Source of the DNA: Rickettsiales bacterium
GTDB taxonomy: Bacteria > Pseudomonadota > Alphaproteobacteria > Rickettsiales > Deianiraeaceae
Assembly: GCA_947424985.1 (NCBI GenBank)
Contig: CANDYN010000034.1
Coordinates: 1 to 9,777, forward strand
Length of the DNA stretch: 9,777 nucleotides
Direction: 5' to 3'
In this document: piece after piece, positions 6,181-9,777 of the stretch
How the letters are laid out: each line of letters opens with the position of its first letter
Position numbering within the stretch: position 1 is the stretch's first letter
Made by a program: the position numbers and the translations under genes
Notes under the pieces: generated by a model
Told to the model about the DNA's origin: nothing
Seen by the model: the letters and a program-made list of their open reading frames with translations, nothing else
Database searches by the model: none

Positions 6181-7034
6181 GATATTTTGTCTTGAAATAA
6201 TTTTAATATTTTTATATTATCACGATTAGAAACTATAAATCCAAGGCCGTCTTGGATTTCATTTTGATCAAAATCTATCACCCCATTTAGGCCAATTTTT
6301 AAAATTGAATAGCCGGAGTTTTGCAAAAGTTCAAGCATAAAATCATCGTCCTTTGATTTCTTTAGCTTTATTAAAAAATCATTCTTATTGGATATAAATT
6401 CAATTAATTTGGCGTATTTATCGTCTGACATCGATACCGTTCTTCCTGCTGGCGTGATCTTCGGTAAATGTTTTAAATTACCAAAGCTTTCAACTATTAC
6501 TCCAAAATTTGCTTCTTTTACGCTTTTTATTGTTTTTTTAACAAATCTTTTGTCGTTTACAGTTAGCATTCCATTTTTAAACTGCAAAAATTCGTCGATA
6601 TTCGGGTTGTATATGTGTGCTTCTTTTAGCTCATCTATTCCTTCTTGAAATATGAAAGTCGCAATTGAAAAATCTCTCATTCCAAGTGAAAAACTTTTGA
6701 TATTTGTAATCGGATCGATAAATATATTGTATTTCGGTCTATTTATTTCATACCCAAGCTTTGAAGAAATTTCAGAAAGACTCATTTTTTGAAGTTCTTC
6801 ACCGAGAACTGTTCGTTCACGTCCAATGTGACTTATATCGGATCTTGGATAAAAGATTGATAACGATGCAATAAGTTCCGATGAAACTTTTTTGTATGCA
6901 TGCGCTAAGAATTTATCGATATTGAAAAAGCTCGCACTTTGCATGCTTGCAATTTCTACTACGTCATGGATCAAAAATGCAGAAGCATCCTTAATTCCAT
7001 CTTTCAAGTTATTCACTATTTTTCTTTTATTCAT
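6171..7034 (-). CDS. Inositol monophosphatase-family protein with degenerate active site
   Basis: From the ATG at 7034 the product has 287 residues; a TTG at 7049 would add five. The middle resembles the IMPase/SuhB signature: IDPITNIKSFSLGMRDFSIA (106-125) lines up with the family's DPLDGTxNFxxGxPxFxVS, followed by a strand-turn region ending IYNPNIDE (141-148) as in IMPases, and a C-terminal GFIVSN (265-270) like the family's final IASN strand. The metal site is broken: of the DPLDGT motif only the first Asp (107) is kept, with Thr110 in place of the second metal-binding Asp and Asn111-Ile112 for Gly-Thr. A clear C-terminal WDxAAG motif is also absent. Active members dephosphorylate inositol phosphates or related sugar phosphates with Mg2+; this copy may be non-catalytic or have changed chemistry. 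It follows the 57-residue ORF closely, in a likely trmB operon, and its end overlaps the convergent membrane-protein gene. Confidence 0.7.
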   Translation of the reverse strand: MNKRKIVNNLKDGIKDASAFLIHDVVEIASMQSASFFNIDKFLAHAYKKVSSELIASLSIFYPRSDISHIGRERTVLGEELQKMSLSEISSKLGYEINRPKYNIFIDPITNIKSFSLGMRDFSIATFIFQEGIDELKEAHIYNPNIDEFLQFKNGMLTVNDKRFVKKTIKSVKEANFGVIVESFGNLKHLPKITPAGRTVSMSDDKYAKLIEFISNKNDFLIKLKKSKDDDFMLELLQNSGYSILKIGLNGVIDFDQNEIQDGLGFIVSNRDNIKILKLFQDKISQV

Positions 7035-7051
7035 CGTTTCAAAAATCAATG

Positions 7052-7225
7052 CTAAAAATCTTTTTCTATTTTATTCTTTATAATTCCCTTATTGTAAAGA
7101 TGATTACTTATATTGTCAAGATATTTTTCCAAATCTGACAATTTTTTTTCAAGAGTGTCGATTCCACCATCTTTTAAAAACTGCATGTATTCAGGGTTGA
7201 TGTTTTTTTCCACCTTTAAATTCAT
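7052..7225 (-). CDS. Small 57-residue protein of unknown function
   Basis: A complete ORF runs from an ATG at 7225 to a TAG at 7052-7054. It fills the space between trmB and the IMPase-like gene on the same strand, with only 17 nt between its stop and that gene's ATG (2 nt if the TTG start is used). The product is highly charged and lysine-rich. From about residue 22 to 43 it shows a leucine/isoleucine spacing (I22, L25, L29, L32, L36, I39, L43) that suggests an amphipathic helix or short coiled coil. There is no signal peptide or membrane segment. No Shine-Dalgarno is visible, as for most genes here. I do not recognise a family. Support comes from the tight operon-like fit and the absence of any competing frame; conservation is untested. 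Confidence 0.55.
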   Translation of the reverse strand: MNLKVEKNINPEYMQFLKDGGIDTLEKKLSDLEKYLDNISNHLYNKGIIKNKIEKDF

Positions 7226-7257
7226 ATTTTAAATATACACAAGATCAATCTATTATT

Positions 7258-7285
7258 TAAAAAATAAGAATCAAGTTATTTTTTA
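7258..7285. terminator. AT-only hairpin at the 3' end of trmB (possible terminator or processing site)
   Basis: A perfect 10-bp inverted repeat, TAAAAAATAA at 7258-7267 and TTATTTTTTA at 7276-7285, flanks an 8-nt loop. It spans the trmB stop codon (TAA, 7278-7276 on the minus strand). Read in the trmB direction, the 3' arm is itself a T-rich run, so it could act as a weak terminator or attenuate expression of the two downstream genes. The stem has no G-C pairs and would be only marginally stable, and such repeats arise easily in AT-rich DNA. Confidence 0.3.
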
Positions 7286-7956
7286 GCTATTTTAAAAAAT
7301 AATGTGAAACGCCTATCTGATATAGCTTTTGAGTGATATTTTGTTTTCTCGTAATAATGGATCAAATCAAAAACATCTTCCTCTTTTTTAACAATATGGT
7401 CGAGTTCGGCAAGTTGCTCTTTTATAAAGTCCTGATAGCTTGTGTCGTCAGTTGCGATTATAATTTGTCCATCTTTTTTGATTTTTGTAAGTAAAAAAGT
7501 TATATATTCACGAGTTAATAAGCGGCGCTTGTGGTGTCTTTTTTTCGGCCAAGGGTCTGGAAAGAGTATAAATATTTCATTCCATTCAAATTCATTGAGA
7601 TTATCAATAAAAAGTCTTGCATCGTCATTTAGAAGCGAGATATTTTCAAGATTATTAGCTAAAACTTTTCGCGTTGTTGTAATAATTCCACCTTTATATG
7701 CGTCGATTCCAGTACAAAATGTTTGTTTGTTATTTTTGGCGTAATTTACAATAAAATCTCCACAGCCACAACCGATTTCAAGCATGAATTTTTCATATTT
7801 TTTACTGTTTGCAATTTGTAAAAACTTTTCCAGATTTATTTTTAATTTTTCATTAAAGTGCGATAAATACTCAGCATCGTCGCTCTTTTTCTTATATCTA
7901 TTTGGCGAAAATGATTTTATGTATTTACTTATATTTTTTTGTGTTTCATCATTCAT
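7276..7956 (-). CDS. trmB: tRNA (guanine-N7-)-methyltransferase TrmB
   Basis: The 226-residue protein is the SAM-dependent enzyme that makes 7-methylguanosine at position 46 in the variable loop of tRNAs. Seen: the SAM-binding motif LEIGCGCGDF (59-68); GIDAY (83-87), where the family more often has Glu in place of this Asp to hold the ribose; DDAR (111-114); the catalytic and tRNA-binding signature FPDPWPKKRHHKRRL (132-146); ATDD (168-171); and the C-terminal TKYHSKAISDRR (205-216), matching the family's TKxExxxxxxGxR region. It diverges from recF across only 20 bp, so their promoters must overlap or extend into coding sequence. Downstream on the same strand lie the 57-residue ORF and the IMPase-like gene, with an AT-only hairpin at the trmB stop. 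No Shine-Dalgarno is visible. Identification is secure. Confidence 0.95.
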   Translation of the reverse strand: MNDETQKNISKYIKSFSPNRYKKKSDDAEYLSHFNEKLKINLEKFLQIANSKKYEKFMLEIGCGCGDFIVNYAKNNKQTFCTGIDAYKGGIITTTRKVLANNLENISLLNDDARLFIDNLNEFEWNEIFILFPDPWPKKRHHKRRLLTREYITFLLTKIKKDGQIIIATDDTSYQDFIKEQLAELDHIVKKEEDVFDLIHYYEKTKYHSKAISDRRFTLFFKIAKK

Positions 7957-7976
7957 AAAAAGTTATTAAAATAAAT

Positions 7977-9083
7977 ATGCTTTATAGTAAAATCAAAAGT
8001 ATTATTCTCAAGAACTTTCGTAATCATGATGAGATTTTTCTTGATCTTGGTGATAAAACGGAGAATATAATTGGATTAATTGACAAAAACGGAGCTGGTA
8101 AAACAAGCATTTTGGAGGCAATTTCCCTTCTTTCACCGGGCTATGGGATTAAAAATTCACAACTTTTAGAAATGGTAAAAAAAGACGCCTTGGAGCAAAA
8201 CTTTTTAGTTTCAATAAATTTACAAACTGGGGACGATTTAGCTCATAAAGTTGATATTTTATACAAAGACGGAAAGAAAAAGATATTTATTAATGAGAAA
8301 GTAGCTTCAAGTCAGGGTGAGTTAAAAACTATTGTTGGAATGATTTGGCTTACGCCTGAAATACAAATTGACGTTGCGTTAAACCGCACTGCAAGGAGGA
8401 AATTTTTTGATCGAATGGTATTTAATTTTCATCAAAATCATGCGAAATTGTTAATTGATTATGATGCATTGCTCAAAGAAAGGCTAAAAGTTTTGGAAAT
8501 GAATTCGGAAATTGCGAAAAATACCTGGCTTGATTCGCTTGAAAAGCAGATTTGTAGACTTTGTATCGATATTGCAAAAAACCGTCTACAATTTTTAAGC
8601 GAAGTGCGCGAAAATCTTTCAAAATTAAGTATGGATGTGGAATTTGATATATCTTGTGCCATTTGTGAAATTATAAAACAAGAAGGCGAGATTGCTGATG
8701 CATTTATCCTGCAAGAGCTTTATAAATTTCGTCAAAAAGATAAATTTTCATCACGAACTAACTTTGGCGTACATAGATATGATTTTTTGATAAAATATCT
8801 CAAAAATGGTTATTTAATCGACGTTTGCTCGAGTGGAGAGAGAAAATATCTAATAACGTGTTTCTTGCTTTGTGTTGCAAAAAGTATAATTTCATATACA
8901 AATCATGCGCCAATTGTGTTAATTGATGAGTTTTCTTCCTTTATTGACGCTGATTTTAAAGAAATTTTAATTTCAAAACTTGTTGAGCTTGATTGTCAAA
9001 TTTGGCTTACCGGAGTTGAGATTCCAAATATTAATGAAGAAATTGCGGTGTTTAAAATTGATGATTTGAAGGTAGAAAAATGA
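7977..9083 (+). CDS. recF: DNA replication and repair protein RecF
   Basis: The 368-residue protein is the SMC-like ATPase RecF, which with RecO and RecR helps load RecA at single-strand gaps. Seen: the N-terminal LKNFRNHDEI strand (11-20); a Walker A region with KNGAGKTSILEAISLLSPG (37-55); the family region WLTPEIQIDVALNRTARRKF (124-143) followed by FDRMVFNFH; a central helical arm (about 150-260); FGVHRYDF (263-270), equivalent to the usual GPHR-D; the ABC signature CSSGERKYLI (284-293), where STGEQKALL is typical; and Walker B IVLIDEF (313-319) with D-loop SFID (321-324). In Walker A the first Gly is Asp36, which is unusual. The stop overlaps the start of rnhA as ATGA, so the two are translationally coupled. 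The usual dnaA-dnaN-recF neighbourhood is absent, as is common in reduced alphaproteobacteria. Confidence 0.93.
   Translation: MLYSKIKSIILKNFRNHDEIFLDLGDKTENIIGLIDKNGAGKTSILEAISLLSPGYGIKNSQLLEMVKKDALEQNFLVSINLQTGDDLAHKVDILYKDGKKKIFINEKVASSQGELKTIVGMIWLTPEIQIDVALNRTARRKFFDRMVFNFHQNHAKLLIDYDALLKERLKVLEMNSEIAKNTWLDSLEKQICRLCIDIAKNRLQFLSEVRENLSKLSMDVEFDISCAICEIIKQEGEIADAFILQELYKFRQKDKFSSRTNFGVHRYDFLIKYLKNGYLIDVCSSGERKYLITCFLLCVAKSIISYTNHAPIVLIDEFSSFIDADFKEILISKLVELDCQIWLTGVEIPNINEEIAVFKIDDLKVEK
9068..9072 (+). promoter_or_regulatory. rnhA: Shine-Dalgarno site for rnhA
   Basis: GAAGG ends 7 nt before the rnhA ATG and lies within the last codons of recF. It is one of the few recognisable ribosome binding sites in this window; most other starts are preceded only by A/T runs. 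Its presence supports the ATG at 9080 and suggests reinitiation or fresh initiation on the recF-rnhA message. Confidence 0.5.
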
Positions 9084-9517
9084 AAGAAGTTAGAATTTAT
9101 ACGGATGGCGCTTGTAGCAAAAACCCCGGAAAAGGAGGGTGGGGTGCTGTTTTAATTTTTGGCGAAAAAGTTAAGGAAATAAGTGGATTTGAAGGGGAAG
9201 CTACGAATAATAAAATGGAAATAATGGCGGTTATTATGGCGCTTTCGGAGCTTAAAACTTCGTGCAAGGTAAAGCTTTTTTCGGATAGTAAATATGTTTT
9301 GGATGGGATCTCGGTTTGGATAAAGTCTTGGAAAAAAAATGGGTGGAAAACTGCAAATAAACAGCCGGTTAAAAACCAGGAACTTTGGCAAAAACTTGAC
9401 GAATTGGCAAGTTTGCATGAGCTTGAATTCAATTGGGTTCGTGGTCATAATGGTGATTTTTACAATGAACTTGCTGATAAACTTGCCACTGATGCTATAA
9501 AGAATGCAAAAATTTAG
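9080..9517 (+). CDS. rnhA: Ribonuclease HI
   Basis: The 145-residue protein is a full-length bacterial RNase HI, which cuts the RNA strand of RNA-DNA hybrids such as R-loops and primers. The DEDD catalytic set is visible: Asp9 in YTDGACSKNPGKGGWG (7-22), Glu47 in NNKMEIMA (43-50), Asp69 in LFSDSKYVLDGI (66-77) and Asp133 in NELADKLA (129-136). The catalytic-loop histidine is His123 in WVRGHNG (119-125). The basic handle region is present too (about 80-99, KSWKKNGWKTANKQPVKN). It is coupled to recF by a 4-nt ATGA overlap and has a Shine-Dalgarno. Its stop codon overlaps that of the convergent SSB-like gene by 3 bp. The pairing with RecF suggests co-expression of two functions that deal with replication obstacles, but this is inferred from position alone. 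Confidence 0.97.
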   Translation: MKEVRIYTDGACSKNPGKGGWGAVLIFGEKVKEISGFEGEATNNKMEIMAVIMALSELKTSCKVKLFSDSKYVLDGISVWIKSWKKNGWKTANKQPVKNQELWQKLDELASLHELEFNWVRGHNGDFYNELADKLATDAIKNAKI

Positions 9518-9777
9518 TATCCATAAAAATCGAAAGCAATAATTGAAAGTCCATAGGAATTGAAATCAATATTGCAAATTATGTCGACTTTTTTTCCAAC
9601 ATGTGTTTTGATAAAATCTCCGATTTTAGTGAGATGGCAGCTAAAAACTATCGTATTTTGCCAAAGATATTTTTCACCATTTTTTTCAGTGCCCCTAAAA
9701 GATACTCTATAATGAATGTCTTTTAAAATTTTAAAATCAGCCAAAATTACGCCTTTGATTAAAAAATTTGGTTTTGG
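9514..9777 (-). CDS. Small protein resembling an SSB OB-fold (5' end beyond window)
   Basis: The frame is open from its TAA (9516-9514) to the right edge, giving at least 87 residues. A TTG at 9744 could be a start (76 residues), but the residues before it, PKPNFLIKGVI, look like the first beta strand of the same fold, so the gene probably begins outside the window. The pattern resembles single-stranded DNA-binding protein: NFLIKGVILADF like the family's N-K-V-x-L-I-G-x-L-x-x-D-P; RVSFRGTEKNG, then WQNTIVFSCHLTKIGDFI like the W-x-x-V-V-F-x-x-x-A-E strand and helix; then VGKKVDIICNIDF like the KG-S-x-V-Y-V-E-G strand; and GLSIIAFDF like the final strand. It stops straight after the fold, without the Gly-rich linker and acidic DDDIPF-type tail of true SSB. 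It converges on rnhA with overlapping stops. The SSB link is by eye only. Confidence 0.6.
   Translation of the reverse strand, partial: PKPNFLIKGVILADFKILKDIHYRVSFRGTEKNGEKYLWQNTIVFSCHLTKIGDFIKTHVGKKVDIICNIDFNSYGLSIIAFDFYGY

Noticed and set aside
9097..9448. Two overlapping minus-strand ORFs of 98 and 111 residues inside rnhA
   Set aside because: They are antisense to RNase HI, whose catalytic residues fix the true frame.
1..9777. CRISPR arrays, tRNA or rRNA genes, insertion sequences, toxin-antitoxin pairs
   Set aside because: No regularly spaced repeats, cloverleaf-like GC-rich segments, transposase motifs or paired small toxin-like ORFs were seen on either strand.

Overview
The window is a compact, AT-rich stretch of a bacterial chromosome carrying mostly housekeeping genes. 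Three things point to an alphaproteobacterium with a reduced genome, most plausibly related to Rickettsiales: the AT-rich base composition, a large gene of the Rhodobacter-type gene transfer agent (GTA) baseplate family, and an alphaproteobacterial style of RecF, NuoJ and Fe-SOD. That placement is inference; there is no rRNA or other decisive marker here. Tryptophan is encoded by TGG and stops look standard. Most genes lack a clear Shine-Dalgarno sequence.

Left part (1-3037, minus strand): a GTA/phage-type baseplate 'megatron' protein (661 residues visible, running off the left edge), preceded on the same strand by mltG, the endolytic murein transglycosylase. Centre (3102-6180, plus strand): sodB, mnmE (overlapping sodB by 17 nt), nuoJ, and a small multi-pass membrane protein that faintly resembles MreD. 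Right-centre (6171-7956, minus strand): trmB, a previously untracked 57-residue ORF, and a degenerate inositol-monophosphatase-fold protein, reading in that order. Right (7977-9517, plus strand): recF and rnhA overlapping by ATGA. At the right edge on the minus strand, a partial small protein resembles the OB-fold of single-stranded DNA-binding protein.

Functionally the window mixes tRNA modification (MnmE: wobble U34; TrmB: m7G46), DNA repair and replication (RecF, RNase HI, possibly an SSB-like protein), respiration (NuoJ), superoxide defence (SodB), peptidoglycan metabolism (MltG) and a GTA tail component. No tRNA, rRNA, CRISPR array, insertion sequence or integrase was found. Intergenic spaces are mostly under 70 bp, and both convergent gene pairs overlap at their stop codons.

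The points most worth a second look are the GTA baseplate gene beside mltG, the IMPase-like protein that has lost a metal-binding aspartate, the small coiled-coil-like ORF between trmB and that protein, and the apparently tail-less SSB-like protein. I see no convincing wholly new multi-gene system.
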